Below are positions 1 to 8,160 of a stretch of 64,000 nucleotides of DNA, in pieces. The number at the start of each line of letters is the position of its first letter. Position 1 is the stretch's first letter. This DNA comes from Metabacillus litoralis (GTDB lineage Bacteria > Bacillota > Bacilli > Bacillales > Bacillaceae). Made by a program: the position numbers and the translations under genes. The DNA is taken from positions 248,001 to 312,000 of the forward strand of contig NZ_JAIVKL010000002.1 of the NCBI RefSeq assembly GCF_020524045.1, written 5' to 3'. Below the pieces are notes generated by a model, which was not told the DNA's origin, ran no database searches, and worked only from the letters and a program-made list of their open reading frames with translations.

Positions 1-2
1 TT

Positions 3-824
3 CAGAACAAACATGGTGAAGAACTTAAACTACTAAGAGTTGTTGAAATTAAGGGAACAACGCTAGATGGTTCCTTGTCAAAGGGTAGTTATGATCCACT
101 TAATAAGACTATTACCCTTTATCAAGGAAATAAATACACAAATCCATCTAATTACCAAGAAACACTTTCCCACGAATATGGACATCATTTTGCATATTAT
201 TACTTTCCATCCCATCACTTCCCTCTTTCAAAATGGCAAAAAATGAGAGGACTAGATCTAGTTGAGTTAAGGTGGGATGCATTTTGGAATTATCAAAATA
301 AGTATCACGCGAATTATCCTCAAGAAATATTTGCTGATGATTATGTCTTGTTATACGGAGCTACAAGACAAGTAGATACTGAGGATATCGAGACAAATGA
401 GGCCTTTTATTTGAGAACTGAACATGAAAATCAACAAATTCCGAATGTACTTGAAAATTCAGAATTACATTACCTGTTAGAGAAGAAAACGGGAATAGAA
501 ATTGATAAAAGCCGTCTTTTACACTTACCAAAATTTAATGATTATAAAAATGAGATACTTTCCTTCCATATTACAGCAAAAAAAGATATTGCTTATCGAT
601 TAAATTTATCGTTAAAAGATTCTAGTGGACTAATCAATAAGCATGAATCTTATCGTATTCATATAAACGAGCCACAAAGCCTTTTAACTTTTGATTTAAA
701 TAAGATAACAAACGAAAATCTATCAAAATATGATTTAATTTCAGCTAGTATAGATGTAGTAGATTTAAATACTTCGATAGGGATGCAAACTCAAGAATGG
801 TTCATTAAACCAGAGGATATCTAA
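3..824 (+). CDS. Zinc metalloprotease-like protein, N-terminus outside window
   Basis: The reading frame is open from base 3, so the gene starts before the window; a TTG at base 75 is internal and has no ribosome-binding site. About 274 residues are visible. The protein carries an HEYGHH motif (bases 171-188), which fits the HExxH zinc site of metallopeptidases. About 50 residues further on, EIFADD (near base 325) could supply the third zinc ligand, as the ExxAD glutamate does in gluzincins. The C-terminal third looks like a beta-rich domain with no motif I recognise. No membrane segment is visible in this part. Substrate and family are unknown, and the missing N-terminus may hold a signal peptide. 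The metalloprotease call rests only on the motif pair. Confidence 0.6.
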   Translation, partial: QNKHGEELKLLRVVEIKGTTLDGSLSKGSYDPLNKTITLYQGNKYTNPSNYQETLSHEYGHHFAYYYFPSHHFPLSKWQKMRGLDLVELRWDAFWNYQNKYHANYPQEIFADDYVLLYGATRQVDTEDIETNEAFYLRTEHENQQIPNVLENSELHYLLEKKTGIEIDKSRLLHLPKFNDYKNEILSFHITAKKDIAYRLNLSLKDSSGLINKHESYRIHINEPQSLLTFDLNKITNENLSKYDLISASIDVVDLNTSIGMQTQEWFIKPEDI

Positions 825-1076
825 CAAACAAAGATAAGGCAAGAAAACCTCAAGGCCCAAGTCGGTATAATTAAAGCATAGTTTTTAAGTTATTTGCCGA
901 TGTTCATGATTTATTTGCTTTTTCGGCATTTATATTTGCTATCTTCATTACTGTATTTGCGGTTTTTAAAAATATATTTGCTAAAATCCACAATATATTA
1001 GTTTTTCGACGAAATCCGTCATCATATGACACCCAACACCCCCTACAAATTCTAATACTTTCATATTCTGTATAAA

Positions 1077-1112
1077 AAATAACTTAAGAGCAATGATGCC
1101 CTTAAGTTATTT
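1077..1112 (-). terminator. Terminator of cadA, usable from both sides
   Basis: A hairpin has 12-bp arms, AAATAACTTAAG (1077-1088) pairing with CTTAAGTTATTT (1101-1112), flanked by A- and T-runs. The right arm overlaps the cadA stop codon at 1102-1104. The flanks make it usable on both strands, so it may also stop readthrough from the protease-like gene. Confidence 0.8.
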
Positions 1113-3174
1113 TTTTCTTATCGTAAAGAACTGTTAAACTGATTAATGTGACAAGAATGGTTGCACCCATATCAGACAGAATGGCAATCCATAGTGTTAA
1201 TAATCCTGGTATTGTTAAAAGCAAAGCAATCAGTTTTAATCCAAGTGCTAAAGAAATATTTAATTTAATAATCGTATTCACTTTTTTAGCTGATGCAATT
1301 GCTGACGGAAGTTTCTCAAGATGATCTTGCATTAAAACGATATCAGCTGTTTCTATAGCACTATCTGTTCCCTTTCCCATCGCAATACCTAGATCCGCTG
1401 TTGCTAATGCTGGTGCATCATTTATTCCATCACCAATCATCGCCACTTTGTTCGTGCGAGATATTTCTTTTATTTTCTCTACTTTTTGATCTGGAAGTAA
1501 CCCCGCGAAATACGATGTAACACCTATTTTATTAGCCACTTTTTTAGCAGTGCTTTCATGGTCTCCAGTTAACATTATCGTATGATTAATTCCTACGGAA
1601 TGAAGTTTTTGTATGACATTCTTACTTTCTTCACGGATTTCATCAGATATCCCCATTATCCCTAAGGTTTTCTCATCATTTGCTAAAATGACGAGTGTCA
1701 TCCCTTTTTCTTTATATTCTTTAAGCGTTTTTTTAACTTTTTCGTCAAATGGTGTTTTACTCACATGTGCTTCATTACCTAAATAATAGGTGTTACCGTT
1801 GATTTTAGCCACAATCCCACTTCCGGAAATTGTTGTGATTTCATCTGGCTCTATTAAAGATAATCCATCTGCTTTTTTCATCACTGCCTTTGCAATTGGA
1901 TGTGATGAAGATTTTTCAATTGATGCAGCAATCTGAAGAAACTCGGGATCAAATGCAATATATTCTTCTACATATGGTTTACCTTTTGTTAACGTACCTG
2001 TTTTATCAAAAGCAATGGTTGAGACTTTACCAAGTTGTTCTAAAAAAACTCCACCTTTAATTAAAATCCCATTTCTGGCGTTTTTCGTAATCCCAGAAAC
2101 AATAGCAATGGGTGAAGATAACACTAAGGCACATGGACAACCAACTATTAATACGGCTAATCCTTGATAAAACCAATCTCCCCAATTCGCTTGAAAAAAT
2201 AATGGTGGAACAATCATAACTATAACTGAAATAATCATAATTAATGGTGTGTAATATTTCGCAAATTTATTAATAAACAACTCTGTTGGTGTTTTTGTTT
2301 CTTGTGCTTCTTCAACAAGATGCAAAATTTTAGCTAATGAAGAATCTTCATATGCTTTTGTAATTAGGATCTTTAATACACCTTCATTATTTATACTTCC
2401 ACCATAAACTGGTTCATTGTATTCTTTTTCAACAGGCATTGATTCACCTGTGATTGCTGCTTCATTTACAGAACTTTTTCCTTCCACAACAATGCCATCA
2501 GAAGGGATTTTTTCACCAGAACGAACGAAAACAATATCTTTTTCTTTTAATGAAGAAATCTTAACAGTTCGCTCTTCACCATTTTCAAGAATTGTGGCTT
2601 CTTTTGGTGCAATTTCAAGAAGTTTTTCCATTGATTTTCTTGCCTTTTGCATTCCTAATCCTTCTAAATATTCATTTAGACCAAAAAGAATGGCTACAAG
2701 GGCACCTTCTTTCCACTCACCGATACTTAGTGCACCAATTAATGCGATTGTCATCAATGTTTCTATATTAAATTTTAGCTTCACTAAATTTTTTAAGCCT
2801 TTAATAAATGTTTGAAAACCACTTAACACTGTTGCTGCAAGAAATAATCCAATTGCCACGTATTCATTTATCCACTTCTCTGCTATAAAAGCGACTATAT
2901 AGAAAAGCGTTGAAATCGATAAAAGCATAATCCAATTAATTGCACCGTGATGATGATGATGTAATTCATCATCATCAGGACCTTCTTCTATATAAGCTCC
3001 ATCAGATGATAAAATCTTTTTCACTTTACCTATATCAACATGACTCTCAAGTCGTAACTTGCCTGTATTATAGCTTAAGGAAGCTGATTCTCCCTGAGGA
3101 AGTTTCTGAATCTCCTCTTGAAGCTCTCTCGTACAATTAGCACAAGTTAAGCCTTTAACTTTAAATTCATTCAT
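1102..3174 (-). CDS. cadA: Heavy-metal P-type ATPase, Zn/Cd/Pb exporter (CadA type)
   Basis: A P1B-type ATPase of about 690 residues that would pump Zn2+, Cd2+ or Pb2+ out of the cell. Visible in order: an N-terminal heavy-metal-associated domain with GLTCANC, a His run (LHHHHHG), paired membrane helices, TGES actuator loop, the CPC metal site in a transmembrane helix (CPCALVLSSP), DKTGTLTKG with the phosphorylated Asp, the SSSHP nucleotide-binding motif and GDGINDAPAL. CPC together with these motifs fits the Zn/Cd/Pb subgroup better than copper pumps. I chose the ATG at 3174, which has GGAG nine bases upstream and begins right at the metal-binding domain. The frame stays open to 3267, but that extension is encoded by the inserted MITE (3205-3352) and is probably not translated. 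It lies downstream of a CzrA-type repressor, its likely regulator. Confidence 0.93.
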   Translation of the reverse strand: MNEFKVKGLTCANCTRELQEEIQKLPQGESASLSYNTGKLRLESHVDIGKVKKILSSDGAYIEEGPDDDELHHHHHGAINWIMLLSISTLFYIVAFIAEKWINEYVAIGLFLAATVLSGFQTFIKGLKNLVKLKFNIETLMTIALIGALSIGEWKEGALVAILFGLNEYLEGLGMQKARKSMEKLLEIAPKEATILENGEERTVKISSLKEKDIVFVRSGEKIPSDGIVVEGKSSVNEAAITGESMPVEKEYNEPVYGGSINNEGVLKILITKAYEDSSLAKILHLVEEAQETKTPTELFINKFAKYYTPLIMIISVIVMIVPPLFFQANWGDWFYQGLAVLIVGCPCALVLSSPIAIVSGITKNARNGILIKGGVFLEQLGKVSTIAFDKTGTLTKGKPYVEEYIAFDPEFLQIAASIEKSSSHPIAKAVMKKADGLSLIEPDEITTISGSGIVAKINGNTYYLGNEAHVSKTPFDEKVKKTLKEYKEKGMTLVILANDEKTLGIMGISDEIREESKNVIQKLHSVGINHTIMLTGDHESTAKKVANKIGVTSYFAGLLPDQKVEKIKEISRTNKVAMIGDGINDAPALATADLGIAMGKGTDSAIETADIVLMQDHLEKLPSAIASAKKVNTIIKLNISLALGLKLIALLLTIPGLLTLWIAILSDMGATILVTLISLTVLYDKKKIT

Positions 3175-3204
3175 TTTGCTCAACTCCATATTTTTATTAC
3201 TTAA

Positions 3205-3352
3205 GGCTGTTTTCGTTAAATTTGTTGCTTTAACAATTCCAAGTAATATAAGCACTATATAAAGCATAGTGGCATCTTTTCTTTTTAGGATAGGACATAT
3301 TTTGCTATAACAACAATTAGATCAATTAGCAACAAACTTTCAGAAAAGAGCC
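3205..3352. mobile_element. MITE-like element, family 2, inserted between czrA and cadA
   Basis: This 148-bp element begins GGCTGTTTTCG and ends CAGAAAAGAGCC. It aligns along its length with copies at 36347-36515 and 11770-11931 (shared blocks: TTTGTTGCTTT, GTGGCATCTTTTCTT, AACAACAAT, CAGAAAAGAGCC). The flanks read TTACTTAA (3197-3204) and CTACTTAA (3353-3360), an 8-bp target duplication with one mismatch. It has no coding capacity. It lies exactly between the repressor stop codon and the cadA ribosome-binding site. Confidence 0.8.
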
Positions 3353-3356
3353 CTAC

Positions 3357-3701
3357 TTAATGATGCTGTGCATGGTTTATAGTTTGTTGTAATACATTCA
3401 TCACATGATTATCATCTGGAGAATAATATAATGTTGTCCCTTCCCTTCTATATTTAACCAAACGTAAATTCTTTAGAAATCTAAGCTGATGTGATACCGT
3501 TGATTGTAAAAGAGATAACTTTTCAGCAATATCATTTACCGAATGTTCATTTTGTGATAACAAATAAAGAATTCTTATTCTGGTCGGATCACCCAAAGCT
3601 TTAAAAGTTTGAGAAACAATAAAAAGTGTTTCTTCATCAAGTTGTTCTAGCTGTAGATTTTCATCTTTTACAAATTCATCCACAAGGTTACACCCTTTCA
3701 T
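3357..3701 (-). CDS. czrA: ArsR-family metal-sensing repressor, CzrA type
   Basis: A 114-residue winged-helix dimeric repressor. The central part ([14 protein letters not shown], then a helix-turn-helix around [10 protein letters not shown]) is typical of ArsR/SmtB proteins. The C-terminal helix carries D97, H99, H110 and H113 in the spacing D-x-H-x10-H-x2-H, the alpha5 zinc/cobalt site of S. aureus CzrA, so Zn2+ (possibly Co2+) is the expected inducer. A single Cys near the N-terminus does not make a CadC-type CxC site. The ATG at 3701 fits the repressor fold and follows a promoter/operator. It probably represses itself and the downstream cadA. Its stop codon lies inside the target duplication of the MITE, so the insertion preserved the protein. 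Confidence 0.9.
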   Translation of the reverse strand: MKGCNLVDEFVKDENLQLEQLDEETLFIVSQTFKALGDPTRIRILYLLSQNEHSVNDIAEKLSLLQSTVSHQLRFLKNLRLVKYRREGTTLYYSPDDNHVMNVLQQTINHAQHH

Positions 3702-3710
3702 ACTACTAGT

Positions 3711-3780
3711 ATATATTCAAATATGTATATATGTTCATATTATACATCTAATATTATAAAAAAAATTGACTAATGTCAAA
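3711..3780 (-). promoter_or_regulatory. Promoter and AT-rich operator of the czrA-cadA unit
   Basis: On the minus strand, TTGACA (3779-3774) is followed by TATAAT-like boxes 15-17 bases on. Downstream, 3711-3745 is an AT-rich imperfect dyad containing TTCAAATATG and ATGTTCATAT, similar in kind to ArsR-family operators. The -35 region is itself in a TTGAC-4-GTCAA dyad. The operator assignment is inferred from position and composition. Confidence 0.5.
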
Positions 3781-3781
3781 C

Positions 3782-4480
3782 TTAGCCAATAAGTAACAAT
3801 ACTTGAACAATAAAAAACCCAGTTAACGCACAAAGAAGATGAAATGATTTCGAGCCATACTTTACAGCAGGAAGCAACAATTCAAAAATTGCTACATAAA
3901 CAAATGTACTAATTGAGAAACCTAATAAAACGCCTATTATATAGGAATCATTTACAGGAAAATGAACACCAAGTAATACAACACTGTATAAACTTACACT
4001 AAGAAACGCAAAAGCCAACAATATTTGTCTTTTCTTTAAGAAAGCTGTCATCGCAACCATCATTAATGACATACCCTCGGGAAAATGATGAAAAATGATA
4101 AATTCAAGCAAATGACCACTACCATCTTTCCTATTACCTAATGTTAATCCAGAAGGAACATTATGTAGAGTAATAGCTAAAATAAGAAAATAAAAAGAAA
4201 ATTTATTTTGATTCATCTTACTAGTAAGTTGGTTATGTGCATATTGATCAATACAATAAACAAGGGGAAACCCTAAAGCTATACCAACTAATACAAATGC
4301 AAATTCATTTTCTAAAAAGCTATGAGGTATTAATTCTAAAAAAAGAAATCCACAGAGTATCCCTGCACAAATGGATGTAACATAATGAACGTTCATATTT
4401 AGCCACTTACAAGTGACATTTGCAAACACTGCTCCTCCTAATAGTGACATAAATACAGCTAGACAAAATAAAAAGCCCAT
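3782..4480 (-). CDS. ZIP-family metal permease
   Basis: A polytopic membrane protein of 232 residues with about eight helices. Two conserved ZIP-family signatures are visible: HNVPSGLTLG (metal-site helix 4) and HHFPEGMSLMM (helix 5), whose His and Glu residues form the binuclear metal site. ZIP proteins usually bring Zn2+ or other divalent metals into the cytosol. The ATG at 4480 is preferred because GGGGGAG precedes it by ten bases; the frame is open to 4507. It lies upstream of czrA on the same strand with no clear terminator between, but czrA has its own promoter. The metal transported cannot be read from sequence. Confidence 0.82.
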   Translation of the reverse strand: MGFLFCLAVFMSLLGGAVFANVTCKWLNMNVHYVTSICAGILCGFLFLELIPHSFLENEFAFVLVGIALGFPLVYCIDQYAHNQLTSKMNQNKFSFYFLILAITLHNVPSGLTLGNRKDGSGHLLEFIIFHHFPEGMSLMMVAMTAFLKKRQILLAFAFLSVSLYSVVLLGVHFPVNDSYIIGVLLGFSISTFVYVAIFELLLPAVKYGSKSFHLLCALTGFFIVQVLLLIG

Positions 4481-4787
4481 ACATACATCTCTCCCCCAAA
4501 CAAACATCTAGCTTTATTTCTATACTAGATTTATGAATTTCGATGTTTGTTTAGTACAAGTTAATCTACAGGCTTTTTCTTCGTGCTGTATTCGTAAACT
4601 TATTTGCCAATTAATGAGTGTAGTGCTAGATTTAGATTCTCTACAATTTCACTCGCGTTTTCATGGAAGAATATAATATAGCTTAACTGCCGGCTTTTTC
4701 TCTGTTTAACTAGTGTATTTTCGGTTAAAAGGTGCGATCTGTAGAACCCTCATATCATTAACACAACAAAGTTTAAAAGCAGACTTT

Positions 4788-7025
4788 TTAATTAATTTGA
4801 GTTAAGAAATATTCACAAATAGCCTTAGATATTAATCGAATTCCTACAAAAGGTGGTTTAACAGGATCTTTTGTCGCTTCAAAAGGCATTCCTAACCAAA
4901 GACACTCTTCGTCAATCATTACAAATGGAAAATGAATTATTTTCTTTTCAAACTTACTTTCTTTTAATCTAGAATCGATTAGATTTGAAATTATTAATAA
5001 TTGAACATGTTTGTTTTTATTCAAGAGTATGTTTACCCATTGATCAGGTAATTTCCTGTTTGATGGTAATCCTATAATAATCGTCCTTTTTGCTTTTTCA
5101 ACGTCCATTTGAATTTCATCGAGCTTTTTAGCATGAATCCATTTTACATTAGAGTGTTGATTTTTTATCCAGGAACCAATATCTTTAGGTAATACTTCTT
5201 GATGATGAATTAATTGATGCTCAACAAGTTGACGAATTGTTTTACTTTTATATACTTTAGATTTGATAAAATGCTGATCACAAAGGTGAATAAATTTCCC
5301 TCTTGTTCTTGTAATGGCAACATTCAGTAGGCGGTCACTTTCCTTCCCTACTAAAAGCATACCTGGGCGTTCTTGGGGAAAACTGTCTACAGTATCAAAT
5401 ATCATCACGTCTCGTTCACTACCTTGAAACCGGTGAACAGTTGCTGCTATGATATCTGCCTCTACTATTTCTGTTGAATAGATTTCTTGTAATAGTGACT
5501 CCATTAATAATGCTTGAGTTCTATATGGTGTGATATAACCAATGGACGTAGCTCCAGAAAGATAAGCTTCGTGTATTAACTGAAACGACAATAAAAGCTG
5601 CCACAAATTGTATCGTGAATGTGTATCTTTGTCTCTTAGACAATGATTTCCAGTATAACTACTGTCTAATAAAATAGAAGCTCTATTTGGAAATGGGGTT
5701 CTTTCAACGATTTCATTTCGTGCAGTTTTCACACTTTGATGATCACCAACAAGAGAATGATATATATGTTTATTTGTAAAGGAAGAAATATCTGGATGCA
5801 TTCTTCTTTGCTCTCTCAAAAGAAAGAGATTTGGATGTAACTGTTCATCACTATTTAACCAGTTTACAACACCTGTTTTATGAAAAATATCTTCTCTTAA
5901 CCAGTCGTCAACAAGTGAATGTTTGGCTGTAGCTATAGGTGGAAGTTGTTTAAAATCACCGCAAATGATAATCCTTTGCCCTAGAGATGCCGCAAAAGCA
6001 ATTTGAGGTATATAAGCCATACTTGCTTCGTCTACAATAACAACATCATAATTTTTTTCATATATAGTTGGGTCATTTGCTGCTTTTGATAATGTTGTTC
6101 CAATAACCATCGCATCGTTAACAAAATCAATTTCCTTTTGCCGGATTTTTTCTAAAACACTAGCTAACTTACCCTCAATAAAAAGCACCTTCTCAGTATC
6201 TCTTTTATTATAAGACTTCCCTAAATCCTTTTTTAGAAAGTTTCTCTCTTCTTGTAGTTGCTGCTTTTGCTGCGCTAAGTCAGGATATCTTTTTTCTAAA
6301 AGATCTATTGTTGTTAAAGGTGTGTGGGAAATTAAACTGGATTGGGATCCGTATCTTAGTAAATCACCTTCACGTAAACGTTCTTTTTTGTCAACAAAAT
6401 GAGATACTTCGTTCATTAATACATCTACAGCTTGATTACTTTGTGAAAGGATTAAAACAGCTTGATTTTTAAAGTATTTATTAGCAGCAACTCTTCCTAA
6501 TGTGTAGGTTTTCCCTGTACCTGGTGGTCCCCAAACAAATGTAACGGGATTATATTTACTTCGGAGAACAAGCTCATGGATGTTGGACTTTATCTTTGCA
6601 GTTGGATGCCTTGTTTCATGAGAAGGGTTCATTAGTCTTTTTATTCTTGAGCGCTTTCTTTTACTTTCCTTTATTTCTTCTAATCTTTCGTGTAATTGGT
6701 CTAAGAGCTCCCAAGGGTCATGAGATAAAAATAAACCAGATTCCAAATCTCCAAGCGATTGTTCAACAGAAATAATAACGCTATTTCCTTCAGATGATAA
6801 TATCCTTGCATTAACACGTTGTTGAATTACTTCCACTTTTATCGTGGTTCCAATGGGAATTCGGATTGGTTGTGATGTTTCAAAATAATAGGTATAAAAT
6901 TCATTTTTGCTTACTAACTGACCATTTTTTAAAGCATATTTTGAACTTCCATATTTCTTCAAATGCATAATTTCTGCTCTTAATGCCTTTTGCCATACTT
7001 GTATATAATATTTTGATGAGTGCAT
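4788..7025 (-). CDS. UPF1-like superfamily 1 helicase
   Basis: A 745-residue SF1 DNA/RNA helicase. Motif I GPPGTGKT lies at residues 166-173. Further on are DEASMA (Walker B, motif II), GDFKQLPP (III), REQRRMHPDIS (IV), TVHRFQGSERD (V) and NVAITRTRGKF (VI). This order and wording match the AAA_11/AAA_12 UPF1-like branch (SF1B), not UvrD/PcrA. The first 150 residues contain a small beta-rich region and a basic helical stretch (KESKRKRSRIKRL). The last 130 residues form an extra domain, beginning near TIIIGLPSNRKLP, that I do not recognise. The ATG at 7025 has AGGAAG eight bases upstream. It stands alone, and its role (repair, RNA or defence) is unknown. Confidence 0.85.
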   Translation of the reverse strand: MHSSKYYIQVWQKALRAEIMHLKKYGSSKYALKNGQLVSKNEFYTYYFETSQPIRIPIGTTIKVEVIQQRVNARILSSEGNSVIISVEQSLGDLESGLFLSHDPWELLDQLHERLEEIKESKRKRSRIKRLMNPSHETRHPTAKIKSNIHELVLRSKYNPVTFVWGPPGTGKTYTLGRVAANKYFKNQAVLILSQSNQAVDVLMNEVSHFVDKKERLREGDLLRYGSQSSLISHTPLTTIDLLEKRYPDLAQQKQQLQEERNFLKKDLGKSYNKRDTEKVLFIEGKLASVLEKIRQKEIDFVNDAMVIGTTLSKAANDPTIYEKNYDVVIVDEASMAYIPQIAFAASLGQRIIICGDFKQLPPIATAKHSLVDDWLREDIFHKTGVVNWLNSDEQLHPNLFLLREQRRMHPDISSFTNKHIYHSLVGDHQSVKTARNEIVERTPFPNRASILLDSSYTGNHCLRDKDTHSRYNLWQLLLSFQLIHEAYLSGATSIGYITPYRTQALLMESLLQEIYSTEIVEADIIAATVHRFQGSERDVMIFDTVDSFPQERPGMLLVGKESDRLLNVAITRTRGKFIHLCDQHFIKSKVYKSKTIRQLVEHQLIHHQEVLPKDIGSWIKNQHSNVKWIHAKKLDEIQMDVEKAKRTIIIGLPSNRKLPDQWVNILLNKNKHVQLLIISNLIDSRLKESKFEKKIIHFPFVMIDEECLWLGMPFEATKDPVKPPFVGIRLISKAICEYFLTQIN

Positions 7026-7081
7026 ATATTCAGCTTCCTATCTCTTATACGATACAATTTAGAATCTGTTCCTTTTAGTAA

Positions 7082-7287
7082 GGCTATGTTAAAGCTTAAT
7101 GTTGATTTTCAGCACTTTGTTGATTGGAGTGAAAGGCATGAGACTCCTGCGGGAGGAGCGTGTCAAAGGGAGACCCCACAGGCGCTTGCGCCGAGGAGGC
7201 TCCCGGACCTAGGAAAAAACGAACTGCATTTTTTCCCGGGAAAGCGAATGCCTGTAACGGAAATCAACAACAAAGTTTAACAGAGCC
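7082..7287. mobile_element. MITE-like element, family 1, with perfect 8-bp target duplication
   Basis: A 206-bp non-coding element with inverted ends: GGCTATGTTAAAGCTT at the left, and on the opposite strand GGCTCTGTTAAACTTT at the right. It is flanked on both sides by TTTAGTAA (7074-7081 and 7288-7295), a perfect target-site duplication. The GC-rich core contains TGCGGGAGGAGCG and GCGCCGAGGAGGCTCCCGG, unlike the AT-rich surroundings, and could fold into a long hairpin. A near-identical copy lies inverted at 10108-10310. A spurious open frame crosses it. Confidence 0.85.
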
Positions 7288-7367
7288 TTTAGTAAAAACA
7301 TATGAATAGCATCTTCATAAAAAATTCTGGATTGATAAATCATACCCTCACTACATGAAAACATAAA

Positions 7368-7393
7368 AAGTTGAGACAATTAAGTCTCAACTT
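7368..7393 (-). terminator. Terminator after the cstR gene
   Basis: AAGTTGAGAC (7368-7377) pairs perfectly with GTCTCAACTT (7384-7393). On the minus strand the hairpin is followed by a T-run, nine bases after the cstR stop. Confidence 0.85.
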
Positions 7394-7401
7394 CGCTTGA
7401 T

Positions 7402-7668
7402 TTATCGACTTTTCACTAGTAAATTAACAGCCTCTTTAACTAATTCTTCCGTATTTTCGCCTTTTTTATTCGCTTCTTGTACACATTCAATTAAGTTTGA
7501 ACTAACAATAACACCTATTGTCCTATCTATAGCTGTTCTTGAAGCAGAGAGCTGTGTAATAATTTCTTTACAATCTTTATTCTCTTCCATCATTCTTAAG
7601 ATGCCTCTTAACTGTCCTTCAATTCTTTTGACACGATTTTTAACTTGATCAGAATATTCCACTTCCAT
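7402..7668 (-). CDS. cstR: CsoR/CstR-family repressor, persulfide-sensing CstR type
   Basis: An 88-residue all-helical DUF156 repressor. In CsoR the copper site is Cys-His-Cys. Here Cys33 and Cys62 are kept, but the position of the His (four residues before the second Cys) is Asn58, as expected for CstR proteins, which respond to hydropersulfides by linking the two cysteines. The ATG at 7668 is followed by a typical RVKRIEGQLRGI helix. It sits eight bases after the rhodanese-like gene and shares its promoter, whose spacer carries a dyad of the expected operator form (8092-8113). I infer that it represses this two-gene unit and releases it on sulfide or persulfide stress. Confidence 0.85.
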   Translation of the reverse strand: MEVEYSDQVKNRVKRIEGQLRGILRMMEENKDCKEIITQLSASRTAIDRTIGVIVSSNLIECVQEANKKGENTEELVKEAVNLLVKSR

Positions 7669-7676
7669 ACTCCTTT

Positions 7677-8048
7677 CTAAAAGGCTATATCAGCTGATTT
7701 GTTCGTACATGTGCATTCTGATAAACTATAGCCTGTTACGCGAAATCCATTTTTTTGCAAAAAACGAATACCTATGTTTTTTTCTAATTTAGTCGATGCC
7801 ACAACATGAACATTTTTACTAGGTATTTCATGATAATATCTTTTTAAATAAGCAATAGGAATAACAATTGCATCACTTACTAATTCTTTTGATATATTAT
7901 TATAATCTCTAATATCAACAACAACCTGAGATTGAACATTGCTTGTATTAACATCTATACATGGTACACTTTTTAGTGATATGTTTCGTTGAAATAAAAA
8001 GACGACAATCGCTATTAAGGATATTCCTAATAATGAATATAATAGCAC
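7677..8048 (-). CDS. Membrane-anchored rhodanese-like protein lacking the catalytic Cys
   Basis: This 123-residue protein has one N-terminal membrane helix (about residues 3-19) and then a rhodanese-like fold: VVVDIRD at the start and a later strand-loop-helix, VVASTKLEKNIGIRFLQ. In active sulfurtransferases that loop begins with Cys (CxxGxRS). Here it reads STKLEKN, so the catalytic Cys is missing. A CTC pair occurs near the C-terminus (SECTCTN) and might carry sulfur instead. The start is GTG at 8048, with AGGAGG eight bases upstream. It is first in an operon with cstR, and linkage of rhodanese proteins to CstR is well known in Firmicutes. A scaffold or sulfane-sulfur-binding role is inference. 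Confidence 0.7.
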   Translation of the reverse strand: MLLYSLLGISLIAIVVFLFQRNISLKSVPCIDVNTSNVQSQVVVDIRDYNNISKELVSDAIVIPIAYLKRYYHEIPSKNVHVVASTKLEKNIGIRFLQKNGFRVTGYSLSECTCTNKSADIAF

Positions 8049-8089
8049 TGTTATTACCTCCTATATTGCTTTTCAAATGTTGTAAATAA

Positions 8090-8118
8090 ATAATATACCC
8101 CTGTCGGTATATTGTCAA
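8090..8118 (-). promoter_or_regulatory. Sigma-A promoter with a CstR-type operator inside its spacer
   Basis: On the minus strand TTGACA (8118-8113) and TATTAT (8095-8090) are separated by exactly 17 bases. The spacer is occupied by a perfect dyad: AATATACC (8092-8099), six bases (CCTGTC), GGTATATT (8106-8113). The C/G-run inside a TA-rich palindrome is the form known for CsoR/CstR operators. A repressor bound there would block RNA polymerase directly. Confidence 0.8.
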
Positions 8119-8160
8119 TGCTGTTTTCTCTTCAAATTCACTATATAGTGATGGATAATG

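Noticed and set aside
3175-3267. N-terminal extension of cadA with a hydrophobic stretch
   Set aside because: It is encoded mostly by the inserted MITE, lacks a ribosome-binding site and is absent from normal CadA proteins. The ATG at 3174 is better.
7020-7280. Plus-strand 86-codon frame
   Set aside because: It runs through the family-1 MITE and has no ribosome-binding site; the same sequence at 10108 does not keep the frame.
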